DNA of 64,000 nt from Coniella vitis (Eukaryota > Ascomycota > Sordariomycetes > Diaporthales > Schizoparmaceae). The translations under genes and the position numbers were made by a program. The notes beneath the pieces are model-generated. The model worked only from the letters and a program-made list of their open reading frames with translations, searched no databases and had not been told where the DNA came from. How positions within the stretch are numbered: the first letter of the stretch is position 1; each line of letters opens with the position of its first letter. Below are positions 1 to 11,800 of this stretch, one piece after another. The stretch covers positions 1,191,001-1,255,000 of the forward strand of contig WUJK01000012.1 in assembly GCA_011317545.1 (NCBI GenBank), read 5' to 3'.

Positions 1-58
1 TAATCCGCCTTTAATACTATTTCCTTATCCGGATCCTATTAAGCGAATATAGGCTATG

Positions 59-247
59 ACGGGCTGGCCCCTATAGGGCTCTAGGAATTGACTAGCGTTC
101 CTGCGGCCGTCTCCGACGTACGGAACCTTTCGCTTGGGCAGTTGAGGCAAAAGGTACGCAATCTTCTAAACACGTTTCAGAAGATCTAGTCAACTTATCA
201 GGCACATCGGGCGAAGGTAATATTACAGCTTAGTAGGCCTATAACAT
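59..247. repeat. Direct repeat A, copy 1 (less mutated)
   Basis: About 189 bp beginning gacgggctggcccctatagg, repeated 340 bp downstream. Copy 1 keeps most C and G bases that read T and A in copy 2, so it is nearer the original. It may be an LTR fragment or part of a second element; I do not recognise the family. Confidence 0.85.
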
Positions 248-398
248 CACCTCCCTTCTCTCCCTCTAATAACGTCGGACCCCTAAAGCTTACCTGCGAC
301 GTTACTTTATAAGCCGAAGTTTATACGGAAGGGGTATCTAAGACTTTTAGTACTCCGTAGCTCGAACTTACGACCTTAGGGTGTTTAGAAGATATATA

Positions 399-587
399 AC
401 GGGCTAGCCCCTATAGGGCTCTAGGAATTAACTAGCGTTCCTATAGCCGTCTCCGATATACGGAACCTTTCGCTTAGGCAGTTAAGGCAAAAGGTATATA
501 ATCTTCTGAATACGTTTCAGAAGATCTAGTTAACTTATTAGGTATATCGGGCGAAGGCAATATTATAGCTTGGTGGGCCTATGATAT
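399..587. repeat. Direct repeat A, copy 2 (more RIP-mutated)
   Basis: Partner of the repeat at 59-247 with a constant 340 bp offset. Differences are nearly all transitions (for example gtacgca in copy 1 versus gtatata here). Its right edge coincides with the point where the gypsy RT relic stops being readable, which suggests it marks an insertion or recombination junction. Confidence 0.85.
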
Positions 588-594
588 AGGCTTA

Positions 595-1700
595 TTAATA
601 AAAAGGCGCTTTAACTATTTAAATATAGCTTCTTCCTATTCCCTAAACTTAAATAGGACCCCCTTTTTAGTTAAGGCTAAGAGGGGCTTTATAACTTCGG
701 AATAATTAGTAATAAATTAATAATAGAAGTTTATAAATCTTAAAAAGCTATAGACTCTTTTAATTATCTTCGGAGCCTCCTAATCGTATATAATATATAT
801 TTTCTCGGGGTTTATATAAATCCCTACCCCCGTTTTAATAATAAAGCCTAGGTATTTCGTTTTAGTTACGCCGAATTCGTATTTAGTAATATCTAAATTT
901 AGATCTATTACTTCGAAAGTATATAATATTAGCTTTACCTTTACTCGATAATCTTTAACCGTATTATCGGTATATATTAGAATATTATCGATATAAGCTA
1001 AATAAAAGATATCTAGATAGGGGCGTAGAGTATTATTAATATAGCGCTAGAATATTATAGGAGCGCTTATAAATCCGAATAAGATTATTAGTTATTCGAA
1101 GAGGCTATACCTTATATAAAAGGCGGTCTTCTACTTATCTTATTCCTTAATATAAAGCTTATAAAATACTACTTATATATCGAGCTTAATAAAATATTTA
1201 GTATTTATAATATTAGATAGGGTTTCTTTAATAAGGGGGAGCGGGTAATAATTAGCTTCCGAGATAGCGTTAAGCGTATAATAATTTATATAAAAATAAA
1301 GGCCGCCCCTTAGTTTCTTAATAAAGATTATAGGAGCTTCTATTAAAGAGCTATTAGCTCTAATATAGCTTATATTAAATAGCTCGGTAAGAGTCTTCCT
1401 TAATATAATAAATTCTTCTCTAGATATCCCGTATAATAGGCCCTATAAGGCGTTTATAATAAACCTATCCGCTTTCTTATATAGCCGGATCTTATAGTTT
1501 ACTCCTTTTTTATATAGCGGTAGTATAAAAGCTATTTCCTTATTAAAGAGGTTCCGGAATTCGTAATATTTTAGGGGGAGTTTCTTATTAACCGAGGATT
1601 CTACTTTCGATATTAGGGCTTTAATAATATCGGCTATTATAATACTAAAAAGCGTTATCTAAGCGGTATTTAAGCGTTTTATATACCGAACTTCGCTTTA
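595..1700 (-). mobile_element. Ty3/gypsy LTR-retrotransposon relic (pol reverse transcriptase)
   Basis: Read on the minus strand, fragments of a gypsy-type pol polyprotein follow in the right order. First come LRKTLTELF and an RxLNAIS-like stretch (about 1270-1420), then KTAF.IRYSLFE followed by a stop where a Trp is expected (about 1075-1130). The catalytic-site region reads YIDNILIYTDN (about 960-1015, consensus YLDDILIYS), then FGVTKTKYLGF (about 830-890). A thumb/RNase H-proximal stretch, SFLRFINFYY, ends with LTKKGVLFKF (about 640-770). The second active-site Asp reads Asn and Trp codons read as stops, both expected from RIP (G to A on this strand). Similarity stops near 590, where a separate repeat begins, so integrase is absent or displaced. 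The relic is non-functional. Its right limit is uncertain because gag-side sequence is too decayed to place. Confidence 0.88.
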
Positions 1701-4152
1701 GATAATAAGAGTATTAATAGATATATAGTTAAAGTTCTTAGGGTTATATCCTTATTCCTAAACCTCTAATCCTTTAGCTTATTTAATATTTAAGCGGTAT
1801 TTATAAGCTATATATATTACCCTTTCTCTTTCTATTTAAGGTTTTCTTAAACCGAGGTTATATTAAAGGCGGGGGATTATATAAGACTAAATATAATATA
1901 AATACCTATTTAAATCTATATTAAGGTAAGTTATATAGCGGATAACGGGCTACTTATATAATATTCTCTCCTTTAACGATTAATAAAGGGTCCTAAGCGA
2001 GATAAGTATATACGGAAGTTTTAACTTATATATAAGCGTTTCGCTTATAATAGAATAATAATTATAGCTAGAATTAATAAGTATTAGGATAAATAGAATT
2101 AAATTATAGAATAGATCTATTATAAAATAATTTCTATCTATCTAATACTTTACTTCTTATAAGCTAAAGTCGAAACTTATAAACTCCTATATATAACTTT
2201 ATATAGGAATAGCTAATTTTCCTCTTATTCTTCGGTAATATCGTTAAGGTTAATAAGGTTAATATCGGCTATATTAATTCCTATCTCCCGAATAGCTCCT
2301 AAGGTAATAAGCGGGTATATAGGTAGGAGGAGGTAATAAGCGATTCTATAATTCGAATATCTATACTTATAATAAAGTCCCTACTCTTTCCTATATATAA
2401 TCTCCGCCTAATTAACCTATCTCGTATACTACTTATTAGCTTATAATATATTAATATTAGTTATAATTATATCCCTATCGGGATCCGTATAAGGGTTTTA
2501 TAGTTTTTATCTATTTCCTCCTATTCGTTAGGCTATTCTAAAGCGTTATATTATATCGCTAGATAAGTAATTTAAGGGTAAAGTATAACTATTATTTCGG
2601 ATAATAATATAGCTTTCTAGTTTAGCCGAAATACGGAAAGCTTTCTTTACCTAATTATTATATATCGACGGTATCTTTATACTAATAAGCTATATATATA
2701 GTATACTATTAATAGCGCCCTTTAAGTATATTAACTTAGCTAAATCCGGCTACTTTATACCGCCGGAATCTACTAATAACTTCTCCTATTAGAAGAAGAA
2801 GTTAGGGAAGGATTAGCCTTTCTTCTAAGTAAAGCTATAAAGCCTTTAGGAAGTAGTAATAATATAATTCTCGTTATAGTATCGGTAGCGGAGCTATTAT
2901 AGGAATAAGGAGGGTTTCTAAAAGCTATACTCTCCTCCTACGATATAATAGCTCCGCGCTATAACCTTCGTATCTCCCTTTAAATACTTATAGATTTTTT
3001 AGAACTTATCTATATAACCTCCGATAAAATAGATATCTCGGATAAGTTTATACCTTATAATATACTCCTAAACTAGGAATTAAGTATATATATCCTTAAA
3101 GTTTACTAATTAAGAAAGGGGCTTATATTTAAATATAATTATACTCTCTAAGGCTTTATTTATATTAATATCGGCGTTTTCTATATCTTAGGAGGTAGGA
3201 GTAGGGATATAGGTATTTTTTAGTTTATTAGGTACCGGGTTAGAATACCCGGCCGTTAGATTATTAATATTTACTAGTAGCTCCTATAATAATAAGCTAC
3301 GGGATTATTCGATTTATATAAATTATATTATAAACGCTTTTAGGTTTTATACGCTATCTTTACGCTATTATTATACTATTCGTTTAATAATATATCGCTA
3401 TTTATCTATTATTTAAGTAATTATTTATTATATAATTATTATATAATTATTATTATCGTTATTCGTTTAGGTAGGGAGTTGCCCGAATTACTCGTTATAC
3501 GGGAACGATATCCTAAGGCTATATACCGAATAAGTATATAAATACCGTTGGATATATAGGGTAGGTAGAAGGAAGTTAATTAAATATAAACGGGTATCGA
3601 GAGAGCGTTTATAATTATAATCCTAATTTCTATTATTAACTAACTTAAAGAGAGAAGTAAAAGTAATATTTATATAACGGTACGAAAGCTACTCTTAAGT
3701 AGCTCTTATACTTAAGATTTACCTTTAGATAGAGTTTTCTATAGGTCTACCGTCGATATAGGTGCTATTATCGATAGTCTTTTAAGCGGCTTATAAGCTA
3801 TTCGGAAGACGCTTTCGTTTAGCGCTTATATAATACTAGTCTCTAGACGGGAAGGGAATATACTAACTAAGGCTTCGTGCCCTAGTATACCGAAGCTATA
3901 TATTTACCCGTAGGCCTATAATAAATACTATATTAGATTACTAGAGATTACTATTACTTACCGAGACCTTAGTAAGTACTATTAAGTATTAATAAGCTCG
4001 GGTAAGCTATATATTAATAGACGCTATAATAGAAGTATTATAACCTATAAATATATAGGTTATAGGAATAAGCTAACGTAATTATATACTAGTAAATCGG
4101 AACCTTAACGGACCGATAGGGATCTCTTATATAAGAATATAGATTAATATAA

Positions 4153-4169
4153 TTAGGGTTAGGGTTAGG
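4153..4169 (+). repeat. Short interstitial telomere-like tract
   Basis: The sequence ttagggttagggttagg is nearly three units of the TTAGGG repeat used at telomeres of most filamentous ascomycetes. It sits inside the RIP block, between unrecognised repeats. A 17-base match could be chance, but it lies in a subtelomere-like sequence context. Confidence 0.5.
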
Positions 4170-4267
4170 AATTCTATATTAGACTATTATTACCTATCGA
4201 TATCGTAATAAGCAACTATAAGTAATAATAGGCTCGAATAGGCTATATATTAAAGGATACTATAATA

Positions 4268-4497
4268 GAAGGATATAAGGATAGGAGTTTACGGCTTAAT
4301 ATTAGATAGTTTCCTTATAGTCTTTAGTTATAAACCTAAGTATTACCTCGAGTAATAGGGTAATCTCTTTTAATCGCTTATAATACTTAATATTATATAG
4401 AAATATACGAAAACTTAAAGGTATATTTCCCCCTCCTATTAATATATAAACTTATAGGTACTTCCAGAATCAGGGATTTAGGCAAGGATTATTATAA
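4268..4497. repeat. Tandem duplication B, copy 1
   Basis: A 230 bp unit starting gaaggatataaggatagg, followed head to tail by copy 2. It is the more A+T-rich copy: sites reading caggtac and ggatcattac in copy 2 read taggtac and ggattattat here. Confidence 0.9.
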
Positions 4498-4727
4498 GAA
4501 GGATATAAGGATAGGAGTTTACGGCTTAATATTAGATAGTTTCCTTATAGTCTTTAGTTGTAAATCTAAGTATTACTTTAAGTAATAGGGTAATCCCTCT
4601 TAATCTCTTATAATACTAAATATTGCTCGATAAACGTACGAAGACTTAAAGGTATACTTCCCCCTCCTGCTAATATATAACTCACAGGTACTTCCAGAAT
4701 CAGGGATTCAGGCAAGGATCATTACAT
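4498..4727. repeat. Tandem duplication B, copy 2 (edge of the RIP block)
   Basis: Second 230 bp unit, adjacent to the first with no spacer. It retains CA dinucleotides in its right half, so mutation fades exactly towards the boundary with unique DNA at about 4728. Confidence 0.9.
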
Positions 4728-5300
4728 CCAGGCCTTGATAGATTGGGATTGTTAATATTTCATGTTAGTATTGTGGATGTTCGCATATCCACAGTATCAA
4801 CTGGTAGTCATGATTCAAAGGTTATTGGAAGGATCGTAGGCGTCTTTGCAACCAGTCAGCCTTGGAATAAGAGAAGATTATAATGCAGAAGCTGTTGTTT
4901 GGTAAGGGAAATGGAAGTTTGCTGGAAATCAAGAACGAGACCAAAATTATCGGGTAACTGCCAATACCTGATTGGTCGATGTTCTCGGAGAAGAACGATC
5001 GGGCCAACAATGATGACTATACTTGACACAATCAACCGGAACAACAAAAGCCTTTATCACATGAGCCTCTTTAGATCGCAAATCTATGTTGAATACACCC
5101 ACTCACTGGTCAGATTTGCCAACTAATCTTACATGATAGCATGCACTTAATTGTGTTCTCCAAGGAGAACGCAAGGCTTGGTTATGTACTGACCTAATTT
5201 CCAAGGACACTTTATCAACCACCACCAGCCAGGCACCCCCACCATCTACTCTCAACCCCATAAAACAACTACTTCCGCGCCAGAGGTCCTTCCCTTCTAC
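4728..5300. other. Intergenic, downstream of the beta-galactosidase gene
   Basis: Unique sequence of ordinary composition between the RIP block and the stop codon of the GH35 gene. The only reading frames are short and overlapping, without recognisable similarity. It presumably holds the 3' UTR and terminator of the GH35 gene (read leftward). Confidence 0.6.
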
Positions 5301-8300
5301 TTACACGTACTGACTTCGATCGCTCCAGCTCGGTTGCAATGACGTCCAGTTTTGATTATAGGGGAAATCCGTCTGGTACAAGCCATACGCTACAAGCTCG
5401 ATCCCCTCGAGCACCGCACCGCCTTCCTCCATCGCCCACAGGCTAACAGCAAGATGATTGATGCCTTGGTTGTTGACCACACCGGGCGGGAAAGGGAATA
5501 CCGTCTGCGGACCGATGTGGGGCTCGTACTTGCCATACTGGTACCCATTGATCCAGAACAAGACACGCGCAACGGTGCCGTTGGCCGAGGAAAATGCAAG
5601 CCCTAGCGGCACATCGAGGTCGTCTGCAATGTCAAGGGTGAAGTTGGTGACGTAGAAGCGGACGCCGGGCGCGCTGAGCCCTTCGTAGGGCGTCGAATCG
5701 TCCCAGACGCCGTACGAGGAAGGGTAGGAAGATGAAGGCGAAAAACCGGGAAGGTGCCAACCGAGACGCTCGCCGTAAAGCCCGCCTTCATTAAAGGGTC
5801 CACGCACGGGGTCGATGTTTGCGGGGCCACCTGCGTTGCCTTGAATCTTCCACTGAGTGAAGCCCGTTGCCGTATCGTCTGCTGTGGTTGTCGTGGGCGC
5901 GGGAAGCAGCTGCGCTCCGTAAATGCCCCGCGGAACGGTGACGCCACCGGCTGTGGAGGTCTCATCGTGGCCGTGGTAGTCAACGAGGACGGTGAGGACA
6001 TTGGCTGAGCCATTTTGCGAGAGCGCGGCAGCAGGGAGGTCGAGGACAGCGGTCGTTGTCTCGAGCGCGCTTGTGTTACCCGTGTCACCTCCGATAGAGA
6101 CGCCGTTGAGCCAGGCTGACCAACCAAATGCATCGCCACCGGACGCGGTGATGTCGACGGATGTATAGTTGCTGTTGGAGGGGAAATAGCCGCGATATAT
6201 CCTGGCACCGGCGTAGTAGCCATAATCTGAAGAGAATAGCACAGGAAGCGTGTACGGCTGGATGTATGCAGGAGTGCTAGTCTTGTTGCAGACTACCCAG
6301 GCGCTGTCATCAAAGGCAGGGTTGGCTTCTGGCAGAGAATCTGCGGATTGCCACGAATCGAGAGACGGAAGAGACACTGAGCGGTCCTCGGTGCCTGGAA
6401 TGGTAGCAACGTATGTTCCGTATTCTGTGTTGGTTGCATTCAGTGTGATTCCGTTCCAAGTCACCTTTTTGACCGTTGTCTGCCCAACAAAGGCCTCAAT
6501 CGTCGTCGTGACATTGTTGTCACCAGAGATAAGTAGAGTACCATCCTGTACCGATGCACTCCGCACCAGGTACGGACCCAAAACAAAGATCTTGGCGTCA
6601 GGGAGTCCGTATACATCCGAGGTGGTCGATAGTGCCCAGAAATTCCATGCAGAGGGCTGATCGAGTAGGTAGACCAGCACGCCATTGGAAAAGTGCACAA
6701 ATGTCGGACCAGCAGCCTGTGTGTAAGTGAAGCTTTGACCGGCCGTGCTGCGATTTGCAGCAACAAATTGGGAATTTCCATAGACAGTGTATGTTAGATT
6801 TCCTTCATTTGCAAAAGCAAACTCGCCCGTCTGGCCCTCCTTAAGGTAAAGGACAACAGCAGTTGCGCCATCAAAGATACCCCAGGTAGCTATATCTGCC
6901 GAGGAGTAGAGCAGTGTGTGATTACCGATCGCGTAATCTGTGACCAAGATGCGACTTTGGTGGCCATATAAAGACACATTCGGAACGTCCACAGAGCCAA
7001 GCGATGTGTTGAGAGTGGCCGTAAAGGTTATGTTTCCGCTTGAACGCGAGGGATATTGCTGTGTGGTCAGAAATGAGGCACCCGTGTCTGGGTTTTGCAA
7101 CAACCAGGTAAAGATGTCTTCTGTATCAACCTGTTCTCACTTAGTCCCAGGATCGAGAACCCATGCTACTTGGCTGAGACCACGCTGAACTCACCTGGTA
7201 ACCGGTACCATTTCCCACCATGTCAGTCTTCAATAGGTCTGGGGATGAGCTAGCGAACAAATTGACCAGCTTCGTCTGGAGCATTTTTGTCCAGAGCTGA
7301 CGCGTTTCCCGCATAGGAGACCTGAATGCGAGGAACAATTGTGTGAGTCGTTTTTGTAATAGATGTGTGAACATCATGAAGGGAAGTACTTGCCACTACT
7401 TACGAGTAATCATAGGATGTATACACAACAGGTGCAGCCGAGTGTCCCCAGTTTGTCGAGCCCACAGTCATGTAGAAGCTCTGCATTGTCACCTTTTGTG
7501 CAATATTGTTCTTGTAGCTATAGTCCACAAGTTATTAAATAGCCACAACGTTATGAAAGCTAGGGATCATGATATGCACTTACAAGAGATCCGGGTATGC
7601 TGGGTCGTGACGCGAAACACACTGTCAGAAGTCAGCAAGATGATTTGCTATGCACACTTAACACGATGAGGTGGTGAAATACCGTATCATAAAAGGTGCC
7701 ACTGCCCCAAGCAGTGAAATAACCTCCTTCAAACTCTGGCAGGAAGCTGGGTTGGGTGTAGCTGTAATTTTGGAACCCTTAAAAGAAAACAAGGCCCTAG
7801 ATTAGCACTGCCATTTCTCCCGTATCGAGAAGGGAAAACAAAATCGCTACTCACACTGGTAGTATGTCTGCACAACCACCCACCCCGAGTCTGGGTTCGT
7901 GCAAGAGAGACCACCCGGGTAGGAATCGAGACCGTACACATTGACGGCACCTCCGACATCTTCATAGTCTACACTCCAGCTTTCCGAGCGCATGCCCTTT
8001 TCATTGCTGGTAAAAGGCACAACGACGCCAGCCTCGCGAAAGGCGGCTTCAATCTGCTCCATGTAGACCACAAGGGTATTGGTGGCTGAGTGCGTTGTCT
8101 CCTGTAGCTCATTTTCGACCTGCATGAGAATGACGGGCCCACCGTTGGTGATCTGGTTCGCAGCAAGAATGGCACCGACCTCCTGGGCCCAGGGCAGCCA
8201 GGCATCGTAGTAGGCGGTCTGGCTGGTCCGCACGGTACTTATGCTGCCATCGGAGCCCCATAGAGGCAGGCCGCCGCCGGTGTACTCGGCGTTGGCGTAC

Positions 8301-8750
8301 GGTCCGGGGCGGGCAATCACCCAGAGGCCGGCATCAGCAGCGGCGTCAAAGAGGACCTGGAGGTTTTTGCCGGGAGATTCAAAGTCAAAGACGCCCTGCG
8401 AGGCCGAGTGATAATTCCAGAAGAAGTAGATGCTGACAGCGTTGAAGCCGTTGGCCTTGAGCCTCTGGAAGATATCAGGCCACAGCTCTGGCACGGGCAC
8501 TCTGGCATAGTGAAATTCGCCGCTGTTGATGAAGACTCTGGAAGCGGCGTAGGGATGGTCAGTCCGACACATGAACAATCATAATTCGCAGACAAAGGGT
8601 AGGTCCTTGGGAAACCCACCTCGAGCCGTTGATCAGCAGACTGTACTGGTCCCATGTCACAGCGGAAGTGAGGTTGTCTGAGGTCGACCAGACCTGGCCG
8701 ACGCACCAGGCGAGCAGGGCGGTGAAGTAGTAGAAGGACCGCATCGTCAT
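5301..8750 (-). CDS. lacA: Secreted beta-galactosidase, glycoside hydrolase family 35
   Basis: Hydrolyses terminal beta-galactosides (lactose, galactan or xyloglucan side chains) outside the cell. I assembled seven exons: 8750-8620, 8537-7855, 7777-7683, 7621-7584, 7517-7404, 7321-7195 and 7130-5301. All phases agree and give 1005 aa, close to the ~1005 aa of mould LacA enzymes. The start at 8750 gives a signal peptide ([18 protein letters not shown]) followed by a mature N-terminus; an in-frame ATG lies two codons later. The GH35 signature with ENEL places the acid/base Glu near residue 187, and LPEFEGG places the nucleophile near 286. [18 protein letters not shown] is a family hallmark. The long last exon holds the C-terminal beta-rich and jelly-roll domains with the galactose-binding fold. 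Intron 3 uses an unusual GTATTT donor. The gene looks intact. Confidence 0.95.
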
Positions 8751-8870
8751 GACCCTCGCGCCCACTTACTATCAGTACTTGGCAGCAAGGACAGTACAGG
8801 CAGATCGCTTGGAGTCGGGTGGTCGTGTCACATTCTGAGCCTTCCAGCGGCACAGCTGGCCCCCCCGACT

Positions 8871-8878
8871 TTTATATT
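8871..8878 (-). promoter_or_regulatory. Possible TATA element of the GH35 gene
   Basis: On the minus strand the sequence reads aatataaa, about 125 bp before the chosen ATG at 8750. Position and sequence suit a TATA box with a ~90 nt leader. It is inferred from sequence only. Confidence 0.4.
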
Positions 8879-11800
8879 TGTGAGCATGTATATCTCGGTG
8901 CAACAGTGCCATCCTGCCGTTGCGCCGTCCAATGTGTCGAAAAGTCAATGCCATGCAGGCCGAGAGGCAAAAACAGGCGGTAGGTGTATGAGCCCGCATC
9001 GTCACAAATGACGAGCGGAAGGCCTACTCAATTCCCAGCAATCACGAGCGCAGACGGCGGCCCCGGTCGTGTCGCTTGGAGTCGCTTGTAGCCGATGGCC
9101 GCAGTCGTGATCTGCCAGCTTCGATGCATCATTGTGCCGAGGCCGTTTGGATACTAGCACATGCAGATCTGTTGATTATGTAAGTACCTCTCGCGGTTGC
9201 CCAAGCGCACTGCAGTATGGGGCAGTGCGTCTCTCTTTTTCTTTCTCTCTCTCTCTCTCTCAAAGAAAGACCAGCATTACGAATCCTCTTTTCGGCGGAT
9301 GGGTAAAGATCTGGACCGTCAGTTCTCTGTCTTCGCTATTGTTTCCATTGTGTAACGGATTCCAAATGGGGGCGCTTGGGAATGTCCGCCGTGAAAATTT
9401 TGGTAGTGAAGAAGGCGGCTCTCGCGATGTTGGAAGGAAGGAACCACCACCAACCCTGAGCAAAATCTCGTGACAGGGACGTAAAAAGAAAATTTTATCT
9501 TCAAGGACCCTTGTTCTCAGCCTCGACTGCCCTTTGCAACTTTCGTCGCCATCAAGTCGTCTCAAGACTGTGCCGTTTGTCTGTTCCTCTGCCGCCTTGG
9601 ACCCCTACCCACACTGATCTCACATTGTCCCGCACGGAGTCTTCGCCCACAAAACATTGGGCTAAGTACTGATTATTACATAGTAGTACATAGTATATAG
9701 TGTTTCTATCTTTGTCCATGCTGAGACAGACACTTTGATGGAGAGCAGCGAAAGGCAATATTGCCACGTGCCAACAATGCTCTTGTCCCGAACAACAATC
9801 GGAATCGGGGAGGGAGCGGTCCGAGAGCTCGTCTCCCCGTCGCCGCACGGCCACTGACAGAATGACTTGCAGCAGGCGCCCCGAGGCCGTGTCAAAAGTC
9901 GATAATGCTGGGGACCAGTGCAATATACGAGGCGGAGAAAGCAAAAAGCTCCAGCGCCACTGACTCGTGCTGGTTGTTGACCTTCTCCCAGTCTGGCTAC
10001 AGAGTATGGCTGCTGGCAACGGAACTCGGCTCATCATACTATGAGCGACCGGCAGCGTCCAGCACCGTTCGCCTCATTTCACCAGCTTGATCAAATGCAA
10101 AGACTAGTCTAGCTTCTTCGACACTGAGCCGGATGATCCTGCCCTGCTCCTGTCTTTTCTAGGCAGTGATGACCACCAGCTTGCAGTGAGACAGGAGGAG
10201 ACTCTCGCATAGTACTCTACCAAGAAACACAGGATGCCAACCTTTATGTCTCTGCTCGGCCAGCTCGACTTGTCTGTCGTGGCTTTCTCTTGTGTCACCA
10301 ACTCGCTCTCGCCCAGGAGCCTCCTAATTGGCTGATTCAAGGTGCGGATTTCTCGTATGGCTCTCTACTATGTATAGCAGGCTCTATACATAGCAATGGC
10401 TCTAACCAAGTGCTGGGTGGCTCCCATCTGAAATGCTGGGCCGGCGCCATGTCTTTGACCTCACAATTACCATTACGTCTGTGCTATCGACAAGCATGGG
10501 TTTGCCGAACAACACGACTATGGTTACTAGGCGTTGAAAAGCGTACATGCATAGTAGTAGCTCTAAGCTTGCAGATCTACTCGCGGTTGCCCCCTCACTT
10601 TTTCTGGTGTCCTGCTGTCAACCTCATCTCTCAGATTCACTTTGCAATCTCTCCTAGGAATGTACAGCAGTTGGCCCGTTGCAGTTTGTCATCTGTCAAG
10701 GCCAAAGTCAGAAATTTGCGTGCCCACTGCTCTGACGTACATAGGAGCCACCAACCCATGGAACAACAGCGTGCTGGCACCTGGACATGCCGACGAAAAA
10801 GCCAGCGTCGCTGATGAAGAAGGGGCTTCCCAGTCTTTAGGCAACTGAGGCCAGCCATATGTGCTGTGGATACTGGAAACAGCCAGCGCCCCACGCGACA
10901 AATCTCTCAGGAACATGGGATTATGCTTGTTTCGAAGCCGCGGACCGCCAAAAGAATTGACGATGGCACGGCAACCAAGGGCACCCCGGGCCTGCATGAA
11001 CCATTGGAGGTCATGTCAACTTTTTAGGCTCCCGGACTAACGTGGCGTCGTGGCCCCAAATTGAATTCCATGCTTTGATTATCTGCTTGTCAGTGGCTTT
11101 GTTTGCCTAACGACCTCGTCTTTTGGGCATCTGGGAGTGCGTGCGTGCTGCTGAGGAGCGGCCAGCGTGTACATAGTACCACAAGTTTGGCAGGCTGATG
11201 GTACTTCATAGTACGCTCCACTCTTCCCAGCTTGGACCTCCGGGGGAGGCATCCCGCTGCACACTGACGGTTTAATCTCTGGCACGCCCTCTTAGTCGAA
11301 ACAAACGCAGCCGCCACACAGGCACCGCACGGGTCGAGAGACATACTTACTATGTGTACATAGTATACTATGCATAGTACATAGTAAGTACAAGTAGTAC
11401 ATGCCTACCTAGGCACTGTATAGTACCTCCTATGTATACATAAGCCTCACGGGTGCCGCAGCTGGACAGGCTTTAGCGACTGCTACCCGATGGCCTTGTT
11501 GGCAGCCCGTCTCCCCGCCGAAGGAGCCAAATATTTCCCGGTTGACCATGCTGCTGGGCCTTCGAGATATTATCCACGTGTGTCCTGACACCCTCTTGTG
11601 TTCACACATAAATAACGAAGAGCGCATGGCTGTGGAAAGGGTAATAAGGGTGCCTGAAGAGGCACTGTCAGGTGCCCAGGGTCGGATACGATCCCCGTCT
11701 AATGAAGGATAGAAGGCTGGCTTGAGCACAATCGACGCCCAAGGCCGGGCCGTCGGGTGCAATGTATGGAGTGTACTATGTACCCTGTGCATATCGCAGC

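Larger units (their letters stand above)
1..4728. repeat. RIP-degraded, A+T-rich repeat block
   Basis: The stretch is dominated by TA, AT, TTA and TAA words and has almost no CA or TG dinucleotides, while CG steps such as ccgaattcg remain. This is the footprint of RIP (C to T in CpA context), known from Pezizomycotina. No long open reading frame survives. Composition changes abruptly near 4728, after which normal mixed sequence begins. Duplicated segments inside it differ almost only by C/T and G/A transitions. It contains a Ty3/gypsy relic (about 595-1700 and probably beyond) and two duplications listed separately. Between about 1700 and 4267 I can recognise no gene; gag and protease remains of the same element are plausible there but not demonstrated. 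Confidence 0.93.

Noticed and set aside
4716..4727. aaggatcatta, resembling the 3' end of 18S rRNA
   Set aside because: Only about eleven bases match, with no flanking rRNA similarity, and it is the end of a 230 bp tandem repeat.
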